A DNA stretch of 7,555 nt. It comes from an uncultured Oribacterium sp. Its GTDB lineage: Bacteria; Bacillota; Clostridia; Lachnospirales; Lachnospiraceae. Positions 1 through 6,277 of this stretch are shown here, in pieces; the first letter of the stretch is position 1; every line of letters begins with the position of its first letter. Location: NCBI GenBank assembly GCA_934279105.1, contig CAKQWR010000096.1, forward strand, positions 1 through 7,555. The letters run 5' to 3'. The notes beneath the pieces are model-generated. The model did not search any database, had not been told where the DNA came from, and saw nothing but the letters and a program-made list of their open reading frames with translations. The position numbers and the translations under genes were made by a program.

Positions 1-35
1 AAAGAGGAGTGGGCTTCCGATGCCCGCTCCTCTTT
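1..35. terminator. Bidirectional hairpin terminator after the first 3D-domain gene
   Basis: A 14-nt arm at 1-14 (AAAGAGGAGTGGGC) pairs with 22-35 (GCCCGCTCCTCTTT) across a 7-nt loop, with one G-U wobble when read on the plus strand. It lies 34 nt past the stop codon of the minus-strand 3D gene that ends at 69. Its minus-strand U-tract would begin at the window edge. On the plus strand it is followed by a short T-run (CGTTTTCT), so it may also stop a convergent gene lying to the left of the window. Confidence 0.8.
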
Positions 36-68
36 CGTTTTCTATATTCAGTTGTCACGAAGCTCTGC

Positions 69-638
69 TCACGAAAGGATATAGACCTCCGCATAGGCAA
101 GTATGTTTCTCGCCTCTCCATGGGTGTTATAAAACACATCGATGTGGTTTCCGCGAACACCGCCGCCGCAGTCCTCTGCGATGTACTCATGTCCGTTGAT
201 GAGAAGGTGGGTACCATACGGAATCACTCTCGGATCCACGGCCACGGTACGTCCGGCCGTCGCACGTGCGCCACTTGCAGTGCGTGTGCCATACCCCTCG
301 GAGCATCTGTAACATGGGCAGTAGCCCGTCAGCTTGAAGCGTCCCAGCGGAATCGCCTGCCGTCCTCCGATCATCGTCGTCTGGTATGTCTGTGCAGTCT
401 GCTGCTGCGTCTCCTCGACAGCCTGCGCTGCGTAGGTTTCCTGCACGGTAGAGAAATGTGGATTTGTGTTGGTATTGAAGAAAAGTACATTTCCCAAGCT
501 CTGTGATGCATAGACACCGCTGCTTGCGTTCTCTTCTGCATACACGCGCATGGACATCGCCATCGTAAGAATCATCAGTGCGATGAACATCGTCATCATA
601 CCGATCATGCCTCTCTGCTTCTGTAATTTTAAACTCAA
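69..638 (-). CDS. Secreted 3D-domain protein, Cys-containing form (probable cell-wall hydrolase)
   Basis: Small exported protein ending in a 3D domain, the double-psi beta-barrel fold shared with MltA-type lytic transglycosylases; it probably cleaves peptidoglycan outside the membrane. I place the start at a TTG (638), giving 189 aa, because a strong GGGAGGT (649-643) lies 4 nt upstream. The in-frame ATG at 722 has no ribosome binding site and lies within the leader hairpin. Residues about 11-31 are a hydrophobic Met-rich signal or anchor segment ending VYA-EE. A Gln/Thr-rich linker follows, then the 3D domain from about residue 100: the Cys cluster YCPCYRC, a TASG motif, and the three name-giving Asp residues at about 135 (VDP), 156 (AEDCG) and 167 (HIDVF). 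It has its own promoter and ends before a hairpin terminator. No LysM, G5 or SH3 wall-binding module is visible, so how it is held at the wall is unknown. Family assignment is firm; enzyme activity is inferred. Confidence 0.88.
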   Translation of the reverse strand: MSLKLQKQRGMIGMMTMFIALMILTMAMSMRVYAEENASSGVYASQSLGNVLFFNTNTNPHFSTVQETYAAQAVEETQQQTAQTYQTTMIGGRQAIPLGRFKLTGYCPCYRCSEGYGTRTASGARATAGRTVAVDPRVIPYGTHLLINGHEYIAEDCGGGVRGNHIDVFYNTHGEARNILAYAEVYILS

Positions 639-642
639 ACTA

Positions 643-649
643 ACCTCCC
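643..649 (-). promoter_or_regulatory. Ribosome binding site that selects a TTG start
   Basis: On the minus strand GGGAGGT precedes a TTG at 638-636 by 4 nt. No other in-frame start nearby has a comparable site: the ATG at 608 has only AGAGG one base before it, and the ATG at 722 has nothing. This decides the TTG start of the 3D-domain gene. Confidence 0.7.
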
Positions 650-707
650 GAACTCTGCCGGCGTCCTTTATTTCTCTTTCTGGTTTTCTCTCACTTGGGC
701 CGGCATG

Positions 708-736
708 AAAAAAGAGCTCCATAACGAAACGAGCTC
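708..736 (-). terminator. Leader hairpin with U6 tract (attenuator-like) upstream of the first 3D gene
   Basis: On the minus strand GAGCTC (736-731), an 11-nt loop and a second GAGCTC (719-714) are followed directly by six T (713-708). Only 6 bp of stem is certain. It starts about 4 nt after the predicted transcription start (about 740) and lies some 60 nt before the ribosome binding site, so it is inside the leader of the 3D gene rather than after a gene. It could be an attenuator or a 5' stem-loop that stabilises the mRNA. Confidence 0.45.
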
Positions 737-746
737 AACGGACGAA

Positions 747-776
747 AGTATACGGCCATCCCCAAAAGTTTGTCAA
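747..776 (-). promoter_or_regulatory. Sigma-A type promoter of the first 3D gene
   Basis: On the minus strand a perfect -35 TTGACA (776-771) is separated by 18 nt from -10 TATACT (752-747, five of six consensus bases). The predicted start is near 740, giving a leader of about 100 nt to the TTG start at 638. This is the best vegetative promoter in the window. Confidence 0.75.
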
Positions 777-777
777 G

Positions 778-814
778 CCATGCGCATATAGGCATTACGC
801 CTGTATGCGTATGG
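778..814. repeat. 16-bp dyad abutting the -35 box
   Basis: Arms 778-793 (CCATGCGCATATAGGC) and 799-814 (GCCTGTATGCGTATGG) pair over all 16 positions with a 5-nt loop, two of the pairs being G-U on plus-strand RNA. The dyad ends one base from the -35 hexamer of the 3D-gene promoter. No T-run follows on either strand, so it is unlikely to be a terminator; a protein-binding site is the simplest reading. The remainder of the 723-1037 gap holds only this dyad, the promoter and hairpin described separately, and a terminator at 881-924. Confidence 0.6.
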
Positions 815-880
815 CGAAACAGTTTTATGTGGTGAAGTCCACACTGACTTTTCAGAAACTTTATATTATCGTAAGAAATA

Positions 881-924
881 AAAAGGTGAAAAATCGCTCA
901 TTTCCGAGTGACTTTTCACCTTTT
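881..924. terminator. Bidirectional terminator after the second 3D gene
   Basis: Arms of 19 nt at 881-899 and 906-924 (AAAAGGTGAAAA on the left, TTTTCACCTTTT on the right) pair with one mismatch and one wobble across a 6-nt loop. T-runs follow on both strands: TTTTTT at 921-926 on plus, TTTTTATTT on minus. It lies about 115 nt past the stop of the minus-strand gene ending at 1038 and should separate its transcript from the next 3D gene. No plus-strand gene ends here. Confidence 0.85.
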
Positions 925-1037
925 TTCTTGCTGTATTCACTTGTACCTTGCGTCTTTTATTTCCTTTTTGTGTCTGATAATTCAGAACGCAACGCTTGCC
1001 TTTGCCATCCGTAAGTAAAGACTTTCGAATATCCGAT

Positions 1038-1814
1038 TCAACTCTTCGGAACGGCAGCAAACACTTCCAGATAACGGCGTCCGAGCGCCGTCACACCGGC
1101 CGCTTCCTCATAGCTTGCATAGAAAATATCGAGAAGATTTCCCTTCACGGCGCTACCGATATCCTCGACCGTATATACCGTATTATTAATAAATACTTTG
1201 GTACCCATCGGCAGCACGCTCGTATCCGCAGCGATCGTATGATCTGCCTTCGGCACAGTACCGGAATAGGTTTTTCCTCCGCCATAGTAGCCAGTCATCT
1301 GGAAAATTCCGAGGGACGCTCCCTTCGTATACTTCTCCGACTCCTCTGTCACGGTCGCACCGATCGGAGTTTCTCCTGCACGGGTTCCGACACTTGCTGC
1401 GGCTTCTTCACGTACAAGCTGTGCTGCCAGCGCATCCGCAGCGGCCTGCTCTGCGGCCTGCTGCTGTAGAAGTGCTTCGGATGGATCCGCCGCTGTACCT
1501 GCAATCGTACTGCCCGGAAGTGCGGTACTCTGCGACGTTGTCTCCGCCGTCTTTTTTGTGTCTTCTGTTTTCACAGCGGTACTCTTCGCTTTGCGGCCGC
1601 TCTTCGCGGTCACCAGTACCGGCTTTTCGCTCTGTCCTGTCGTGGTATCCTGAGAATTCATGCTGCCCGTATAGTAATTCGACTGACTTAATTCACTGAT
1701 GGATACGCCATTTACAAAAGCTGGTCCGAACTGTGCGTCAGCCCATGCGGGCACCGAACAGCAGGCTACCAGACAGATGGTCAGTATCACCATCCACACA
1801 TGGTTCTTTTTCAT
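1038..1814 (-). CDS. Secreted 3D-domain protein with long linker (probable cell-wall hydrolase)
   Basis: Paralogue of the 3D-domain protein at 69-638. Two adjacent ATG codons open the frame. AGGAGG (1826-1821) is 3 nt from the first (1817) and 6 nt from the second (1814), so I chose the second, giving 258 aa. Residues 2-25 form a signal peptide. Its LVACC stretch fits a lipobox (modified Cys at residue 18), while AWA-DA a few residues later fits ordinary signal peptidase I, so lipoprotein or free secreted form is unresolved. Residues about 27-165 are a Ser/Thr/Ala/Gln-rich linker with an Ala-rich, Gln-rich stretch. The 3D domain occupies about 170-258, starting GIFQMTGYYGGG, with Asp at about 197 (AADTSVLP), 218 (VEDIG) and 229 (LLDIF). 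It lacks the Cys cluster of its neighbour. The gene is followed by a terminator at 881-924 and preceded by a terminator-like hairpin at 1859-1884. Domain assignment is firm, activity inferred. Confidence 0.88.
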   Translation of the reverse strand: MKKNHVWMVILTICLVACCSVPAWADAQFGPAFVNGVSISELSQSNYYTGSMNSQDTTTGQSEKPVLVTAKSGRKAKSTAVKTEDTKKTAETTSQSTALPGSTIAGTAADPSEALLQQQAAEQAAADALAAQLVREEAAASVGTRAGETPIGATVTEESEKYTKGASLGIFQMTGYYGGGKTYSGTVPKADHTIAADTSVLPMGTKVFINNTVYTVEDIGSAVKGNLLDIFYASYEEAAGVTALGRRYLEVFAAVPKS

Positions 1815-1820
1815 CATGGT

Positions 1821-1826
1821 CCTCCT
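1821..1826 (-). promoter_or_regulatory. Ribosome binding site deciding between two ATG codons
   Basis: AGGAGG on the minus strand is followed by ACC, then ATG ATG. The second ATG (1814) is at the usual 6-nt distance, the first (1817) at only 3 nt. Confidence 0.7.
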
Positions 1827-1858
1827 GAAAATAAGGGAATCCAGTGCATTTCGCAGGT

Positions 1859-1884
1859 AAAAACAGGCATTTTTCAGCGCCTGT
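1859..1884 (-). terminator. Hairpin terminator after holA, within the leader of the second 3D gene
   Basis: On the minus strand ACAGGC (1884-1879), a 10-nt loop and GCCTGT (1868-1863) run into five T (1863-1859). It lies about 60 nt past the holA stop and is the natural terminator for holA. Only about 32 nt separate it from the ribosome binding site of the downstream 3D gene, too little for a complete promoter, so transcription of that gene must start upstream and cross this hairpin. Confidence 0.75.
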
Positions 1885-1913
1885 CCCCCACTTTGTGCAC
1901 GATTACTACAGAA

Positions 1914-1942
1914 ACCATATTACACATACGAAAAACCGTCAA
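1914..1942 (-). promoter_or_regulatory. Weak candidate promoter for the second 3D gene
   Basis: On the minus strand TTGACG (1942-1937) starts one base after the holA stop codon, with TATGGT (1919-1914) at 17 nt spacing; an overlapping TAATAT (1922-1917) is at a short 14-nt spacing. The match is moderate. It is proposed mainly because no other promoter fits between the terminator and the gene. Confidence 0.35.
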
Positions 1943-1943
1943 C

Positions 1944-2975
1944 TTACTTTTTTCTGTCGTGCATCGTCAGGAGCAGTTCGACCGCCATCTGATCCGTAAG
2001 ATTTCCACTCTTGATTGCTTCGTCATACTCATAAAAACGACGGATATAATCCTCGATTCCCTGTCGAGTATACTGTCGCGCCTGGTCACTCAGCTTTCGG
2101 TAGATCCACGAGCTCACACCGACATAGGCGGCGGCTTCCTGCGCACTCATATCCCGATCCATCGCTTCCCGTGTCAGCAGAAGCTGATTAAAATTACGAC
2201 GCATAAGATGCAGGAGTCGCATTGGTGCTTCCTGCAGTGTCACCAGGTCCCGATAGTACTGAAGCGCCTTCTGTGTATGGCCGAGCCCCATCTCGGAAAC
2301 CATATCAAACACACGATCCTCTACATTCTGTGAGCAGATCGTTTCTACATCCGCATCCTCGATGATCTCCCTTTCTCCGGTGTAGGCGATCAGCTTCTCC
2401 ATTTCAGACGCGATGTTGTCCATACTCGTACCGGTCTTCCCGAGAAAAAGCTCCATCGTCGAGTTCCGTATCTTCTTTCCGGCCACCATAAGATAACGCG
2501 CTGCCCAGCGGCTGAGCTGCGCATGATCCTGCTCGCCGAGCTCACAGGCGAATCCGTTCTTCTGCACAAGCTTATAGAGCTTGCTTCGTTTATCGATTTC
2601 ACTCTCGATAAACATGAGGTGTGCCGTATCCGGATAGTGCTCCAGATCCTCGAGGTATGTCAGCAGCTTCTCCGGCACCGGTTTCTTAAACCATTCACTT
2701 CCACTGATGATCACGAGGCGACCGGCATTCTCTCCGAAGGTGAACGGAATCGTATTCAGGAGATCGATCAGCTCCTGCACATCCGGCGCACCATCATAGA
2801 AGGTATACGCCATCCCCTCTTCTCCACCGAACGCGGCACGGAATTGCTTCTTATAAGAAAGCTTCAGGTATTCCTCTGTACCATAGAGCAGATAGTAAGG
2901 GCGAAAGCACATCGCCTTCAGATCCTCGTTCAGTGCCAGGTATTCATTTTTCGTCTCTTTCTTTCCGTACGCCAT
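1944..2975 (-). CDS. holA: DNA polymerase III subunit delta
   Basis: HolA is the clamp-loader subunit that opens the beta sliding clamp for the replicative polymerase, working with HolB (delta prime) and DnaX. The 343-aa product has the family's usual length. Near the N-terminus residues 28-37 read YLLYGTEEYL, the degenerate nucleotide-site region characteristic of HolA, which does not bind ATP. Residues about 75-135 contain the LLNTIPFTFGENAGRLVII and LMFIESEIDKRSKLYK segments expected of the AAA-like domains, and the C-terminal third is helical and basic (LLHLMRRNFNQLLL), matching the collar domain. The start is ATG at 2975 with a modest AGGA 5 nt upstream. The gene has its own extended -10 promoter near 3145 and a terminator at 1859-1884. 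In many Clostridia holA neighbours comEC or rpsT; neither is here. Confidence 0.93.
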   Translation of the reverse strand: MAYGKKETKNEYLALNEDLKAMCFRPYYLLYGTEEYLKLSYKKQFRAAFGGEEGMAYTFYDGAPDVQELIDLLNTIPFTFGENAGRLVIISGSEWFKKPVPEKLLTYLEDLEHYPDTAHLMFIESEIDKRSKLYKLVQKNGFACELGEQDHAQLSRWAARYLMVAGKKIRNSTMELFLGKTGTSMDNIASEMEKLIAYTGEREIIEDADVETICSQNVEDRVFDMVSEMGLGHTQKALQYYRDLVTLQEAPMRLLHLMRRNFNQLLLTREAMDRDMSAQEAAAYVGVSSWIYRKLSDQARQYTRQGIEDYIRRFYEYDEAIKSGNLTDQMAVELLLTMHDRKK

Positions 2976-3140
2976 CGTTTCCTACTTCTCATCTATACAG
3001 CCGTCAATGCTTCTATCTTCGCCACGCCCTCGATATCGGCCATTCCACAGCCGAAGGAGCCAATGCTTCGCGCGTGTCACCATCACTTCGCGACCGGCAT
3101 CGGCCCCATAACGTAACGGAGCCAATGCCTTGCGTGCCAC
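2976..3140 (-). other. holA leader with repeated GCATTGGCTCC units
   Basis: The predicted leader of about 160 nt contains AGGCATTGGCTCCG (3130-3117) and AAGCATTGGCTCCT (3068-3055), about 62 nt apart, plus a shorter AAGCATTGACGG (3013-3002). The middle copy can form a small hairpin, CGAAG...CTTCG. Short frames exist here, such as a 16-codon ATG frame ending about 25 nt before holA, but none has a ribosome binding site and none resembles a known peptide. I do not recognise a riboswitch. Confidence 0.4.
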
Positions 3141-3166
3141 CATTATAGCACGACAGAGGCATTGGC
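3121..3166. repeat. Inverted repeat flanking the holA promoter
   Basis: GCCAATGCCT (3121-3130) and AGGCATTGGC (3157-3166) are perfect inverse complements, 26 nt apart. Inside them CGTGC (3133-3137) and GCACG (3148-3152) add a second matched pair. The centre of symmetry falls on the -10 hexamer. No U-tract follows on the minus strand, so an operator is likelier than a terminator. Confidence 0.6.
3142..3150 (-). promoter_or_regulatory. holA: Extended -10 promoter of holA
   Basis: On the minus strand TGCTATAAT (3150-3142) is a perfect extended -10 (TGnTATAAT). The position 17 nt upstream reads CTGGGC, which does not resemble a -35 box; an extended -10 often compensates for this. The predicted start is near 3135. 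Confidence 0.65.
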
Positions 3167-3191
3167 CCAGTTTAATTTTATAAGCTGCAAA

Positions 3192-4733
3192 TCAACGGTT
3201 CCGGATGCGCTTCTTTACCTCATCGAAATCCGCGGTTACTTCGGCATTCGGTGCCGGTGTCGCGAGACTCACGAGGATATTCACGAGGATCGCTACCAGG
3301 AAGGCCGGAAGCAGTTCATAGATGTTCCAGATACCACCGAGTGGACGGATGCTGTACTTCCAGAAGAAGACCATGAATCCACCGGCGATCATACCCGCCG
3401 TTGCACCATACTTATTGGAGCGTCTCCAGAACAGTGCGAGAAGAACGACCGGGCCGAAGGAGGCACCGAAGCCTGCCCAGGCGAAGGAAACGATCTGGAA
3501 GACGGAGCTGTCCGGATTCCATGCGATGAAGATGGAAAGGCCGGCGATCATCAGGAGGCAGACGCGCGCCACATAGAGAAGCTGCTTTTCATCAAGATGA
3601 ACATGCAGTACATCCGTCAGAATATCGTTTGCGATGGAGCTCGAGGCTGCCAGCAGCTGCGAATCCGCGGTTGACATCGTCGATGCGAGAATACCGGACA
3701 GAACAACACCGGCAATCAGTGACGGAAGAAGGCCGTGCGTAGCAAGCAGCTTCGCGATTTCGACGATGATGGTCTCTGACTGGTTTCCTCCGAGGCTCGG
3801 AATCGCACCCGCCGCCGTCATGCCGAGACCGACGATACCGATGAAGATCGCAACAGCCATCGAGATCACTACCCATACGGAAGCGATTCTTCGTGAAAGC
3901 TTCAGCTTCTTGTCATCACCGATGGCCATAAAGCGGAGAAGGATATGCGGCATACCGAAGTAGCCGAGGCCCCATGCCAGTGTGGAAACGATCGTGATAA
4001 AGCTGTACGGGCTGGAGGAGCCGGTCACCGGATCATAGACCAGCAGCATGTCGAGATAGCCGGTAAGACTGGCTGCATTCTGCATAACGACAGCGACACC
4101 ACCCGCTCTGTGCACACCGAACAGCAGCACGATCAGAAGTGCGAGGGACATCACGATACTCTGGATGAAGTCCGTCGTGGATGCTGCAAGGAATCCTCCG
4201 AGAGAGGTATAACCGACGATGACGAAGGCACTCGCGATCATCGCCACATGATAATCCGCACCGAACAGACTACCGAAGAGCTTACCACAAGCGGCGAAAC
4301 CGGACGCCGTATACGGAATAAAGAAAATAACGATCACCACCGCGGCAATCAGGGTCAGGATTCTCTTCCGGTCATTATAACGATTCGAGAAAAACTCCGG
4401 AATCGTGATGGAATCATTGACCTCGGTGTAGATACGAATACGCTTCGCAACCACCAGCCAGTTGATGTACGTACCGAGTGCAAGACCGATGGCCGTCCAG
4501 CCCGGATCGGAAACACCGCTCAGATATGCCAGTCCCGGCAGACCCATCAGGAGCCAGGAGGACATATCGGAAGCCTCCGCGGACATCGCGGTCACAAAGG
4601 GGCCCAGGGAACGACCACCCAGGAAAAAGTCTCCGGCGGTTGCATTTTTATCAGATACTTTAAATCCGATGAAGAGCATTCCGACCAGGTACAGGACCAT
4701 GGCCACCATCATTCCAATCTGTGCAAGTGTCAT
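3192..4733 (-). CDS. putP: Sodium/proline symporter PutP
   Basis: Inner-membrane secondary transporter of the SSS family that couples proline uptake to sodium influx, for nutrition or osmotic protection. At 513 aa it has the family length and about 13 hydrophobic helices. Diagnostic stretches are FFLGGRSLGPFVTAMSA (37-52), ASDMSSWLLMGLPG (54-67), LGYFGMPHILLRFMA (257-270) and MSTADSQLL (353-361). D56 and S58 match the sodium-site D55 and S57 of E. coli PutP, and S354/T355 match its S340/T341. The start is ATG at 4733 with GAGAGGT (4747-4741) 7 nt upstream. It is divergent from hemW and likely read from the promoter at 4827-4855. I see no clear terminator between its stop and the holA promoter, so read-through into holA is possible. 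Other SSS substrates cannot be fully excluded, but the match to PutP is close along the whole length. Confidence 0.93.
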   Translation of the reverse strand: MTLAQIGMMVAMVLYLVGMLFIGFKVSDKNATAGDFFLGGRSLGPFVTAMSAEASDMSSWLLMGLPGLAYLSGVSDPGWTAIGLALGTYINWLVVAKRIRIYTEVNDSITIPEFFSNRYNDRKRILTLIAAVVIVIFFIPYTASGFAACGKLFGSLFGADYHVAMIASAFVIVGYTSLGGFLAASTTDFIQSIVMSLALLIVLLFGVHRAGGVAVVMQNAASLTGYLDMLLVYDPVTGSSSPYSFITIVSTLAWGLGYFGMPHILLRFMAIGDDKKLKLSRRIASVWVVISMAVAIFIGIVGLGMTAAGAIPSLGGNQSETIIVEIAKLLATHGLLPSLIAGVVLSGILASTMSTADSQLLAASSSIANDILTDVLHVHLDEKQLLYVARVCLLMIAGLSIFIAWNPDSSVFQIVSFAWAGFGASFGPVVLLALFWRRSNKYGATAGMIAGGFMVFFWKYSIRPLGGIWNIYELLPAFLVAILVNILVSLATPAPNAEVTADFDEVKKRIRNR

Positions 4734-4826
4734 CTCAATTACCTCTCCTCTTTCATGGCATCGGTGCTCTTACGCTTTTGCAAATCGCAGTGATGAAGCG
4801 CATGAAAGTTTGTTTTCTACCATTAA

Positions 4827-4855
4827 AAAATATGTGTATGATGATAACCCTTCAA
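4827..4855 (-). promoter_or_regulatory. putP: Candidate putP promoter
   Basis: On the minus strand TTGAAG (4855-4850) and TATTTT (4832-4827) are separated by 17 nt; each matches four of six consensus bases. This gives a leader of about 85-90 nt to the putP ATG at 4733. Confidence 0.45.
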
Positions 4856-4995
4856 AAGATAGAATGCAAGAAAATCAGACACAAAATCCATGTCTTTTTT
4901 ATATGGCAGTTATGCGTCCTGAATGGTTCATGCACTTTACGGCATTCCTTGCATTCCGCCCGCGTCATTTTCGTTTGCCCTTCAATATCGGTCTT

Positions 4996-5025
4996 TACGA
5001 CATACAGCACTGCGATGTACGACAT
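4996..5025 (+). repeat. Direct repeat pair upstream of the hemW promoter
   Basis: TACGACAT occurs at 4996-5003 and again at 5018-5025, 22 nt apart start to start, about two helical turns. The second copy ends 5 nt before the candidate -35 box, a position typical of a regulator site. The units are short, so chance is a real alternative. Confidence 0.35.
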
Positions 5026-5030
5026 GCGAA

Positions 5031-5059
5031 TTGCGGAAAATACGCGCGTATGTTACATT
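5031..5059 (+). promoter_or_regulatory. hemW: Candidate hemW promoter with palindromic spacer
   Basis: TTGCGG (5031-5036) and TACATT (5054-5059) are separated by 17 nt, predicting a start near 5066 and a leader of about 20 nt. The hexamers are weak matches (three and four of six). The spacer contains the perfect palindrome TACGCGCGTA (5041-5050), extendable to a dyad at 5037-5054 with one mismatched pair, which could be an operator. Confidence 0.4.
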
Positions 5060-5086
5060 ATTCAGTAGTTTTTTCAGGAGAATATT

Positions 5087-6277
5087 ATGCTGGACCATAC
5101 CATTATTGACCCGAACGATCATCGGCAGCTGGAACTGTATATTCACATTCCATTCTGCGCACGCAAATGCAATTACTGTGACTTCCTTTCGTTTTCGATG
5201 AAGGAAGCAGAGCACGGTGCTTATATCGATCAGCTTTGTGAAGAGATCCGTCTCAGCGCTCCACTTGCGATGAACTACGAGATTTCGACGATTTTCATCG
5301 GTGGCGGCACGCCATCTCTTCTGGACCCGAAGTATATTTCGCGCATCATGTACACGATTCGTCGTTTCTATACCCTTCGTCCGAATGCTGAGATCACCAT
5401 CGAGTGCAATCCGGCCTCGACCATCGCATACAAATTCGCCGCTTACCGCGACGCCGGCATCAACCGTCTGTCCATCGGCCTCCAGTCCGCAAACAACGAC
5501 GAACTCCGCACCCTCGGCCGTCTTCACCTCTTCGAGGACTTCCTGAAGTGCTATCAGAGCGCACGCATGGAAGGCTTCCGGAACATCAACATCGACCTCA
5601 TCGATGAGATCCCGGGCCAGACCGAAAAATCCTGGCGCGAGACCCTCCGCCATGTGCTGATGCTGAAGCCGGAGCATGTTTCGATCTACAATCTTATCGT
5701 CGAGGACGGCACGCCGTTTCGGGCAATGCAGGAGGCCGGTACGCTGGCACTTCCTTCGGAAGATACCCAGTCCGCGATCGATGCGCTGACGCGCGAGATG
5801 ACGAAGCGCTACGGCTATCAACGTTACGAGGTTTCGAATTATGCGAAGCCGGGCTATGAATGCCGTCATAATTACGGTTACTGGTCGGGTGTACCTTACC
5901 TCGGCTTCGGTCTCGGTGCCGCCTCCTGTTTCCGAGGTGAGCGCTGGAGCAATCTCCGAAGCTACCCGCAGTACCTTGCACTCGATATGGCCATGGAAAT
6001 CCGTCAGGGCTGTCCGACGCTGCATGCCGAGCATGAGAAGCAGACCGTAGAGGCCCAGATGGAGGAATTCATCTTTCTCGGGCTTCGCCGTACGGCCGGC
6101 ATCTCTGAAGTCGAATTTAAGACCCGTTTCCAAGTCGACATCCATTCGATTTTCGGCACACAGCTGCAGCGCTACACCGATGAAGGTCTCCTGATCCACG
6201 AAGGCTATCGCTACCGCTTCTCGGAACGCGGCATGGACGTCTCGAACTTCATCCTCAGTGACTTCCTGCTGGCGTAA
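5087..6277 (+). CDS. hemW: Radical-SAM heme chaperone HemW
   Basis: HemW, long annotated as oxygen-independent coproporphyrinogen III oxidase-like, binds S-adenosylmethionine, a [4Fe-4S] cluster and heme, and is thought to insert heme into membrane cytochromes. The 396-aa product has the radical-SAM CxxxCxxC motif at C24/C28/C31 (CARKCNYCDF). The Phe two residues after the last Cys, where true HemN has a fourth Cys, separates HemW from HemN. GGGTPS (72-77) is the SAM-binding loop and HNYGYW (261-266) is the HNxxYW motif linked to heme binding. The C-terminal HemN-type domain follows, with EEFIFLGLRRTAGI. The segment NIDLIDEIPGQ (168-178) differs from the more usual NIDLMxGLPGQ. The start is ATG at 5087 with AGGAG 6 nt upstream. 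In many Firmicutes hemW lies beside lepA and hrcA; here it stands alone, divergent from putP and convergent with ilvE. Catalytic HemN activity is unlikely. Confidence 0.92.
   Translation: MLDHTIIDPNDHRQLELYIHIPFCARKCNYCDFLSFSMKEAEHGAYIDQLCEEIRLSAPLAMNYEISTIFIGGGTPSLLDPKYISRIMYTIRRFYTLRPNAEITIECNPASTIAYKFAAYRDAGINRLSIGLQSANNDELRTLGRLHLFEDFLKCYQSARMEGFRNINIDLIDEIPGQTEKSWRETLRHVLMLKPEHVSIYNLIVEDGTPFRAMQEAGTLALPSEDTQSAIDALTREMTKRYGYQRYEVSNYAKPGYECRHNYGYWSGVPYLGFGLGAASCFRGERWSNLRSYPQYLALDMAMEIRQGCPTLHAEHEKQTVEAQMEEFIFLGLRRTAGISEVEFKTRFQVDIHSIFGTQLQRYTDEGLLIHEGYRYRFSERGMDVSNFILSDFLLA

Larger units (their letters stand above)
4734..5086. other. Divergent putP/hemW intergenic region
   Basis: This 353-nt stretch is more AT-rich than its surroundings and holds no credible gene; open frames across it lack ribosome binding sites and family resemblance. 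It contains the outward-facing candidate promoters for putP (4827-4855) and hemW (5031-5059), a palindrome, and a pair of direct repeats near the hemW promoter. I saw nothing recognisable at about 4860-4990. Confidence 0.6.

Noticed and set aside
639..740. c-di-AMP (ydaO/yuaA) riboswitch in front of the 3D gene
   Set aside because: This class often precedes cell-wall hydrolase genes, but the leader of about 100 nt is short for it and I could not find its conserved core motifs. A covariance-model search would settle it.
805..1014. Small plus-strand frame over the terminator between the 3D genes
   Set aside because: It crosses the hairpin terminator, lacks a ribosome binding site and is rich in Phe/Leu simply because of the T-rich sequence.
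2988..3143. A 52-codon minus-strand frame upstream of holA starting at the -10 box
   Set aside because: Its ATG overlaps the promoter -10 hexamer, so it would not be transcribed from that promoter. It has no ribosome binding site and no recognisable similarity.
3945..4793. Long plus-strand frames across putP
   Set aside because: They are shadows of putP, rich in His, Arg and Gln with no membrane or domain features, while putP is a full-length recognisable transporter.
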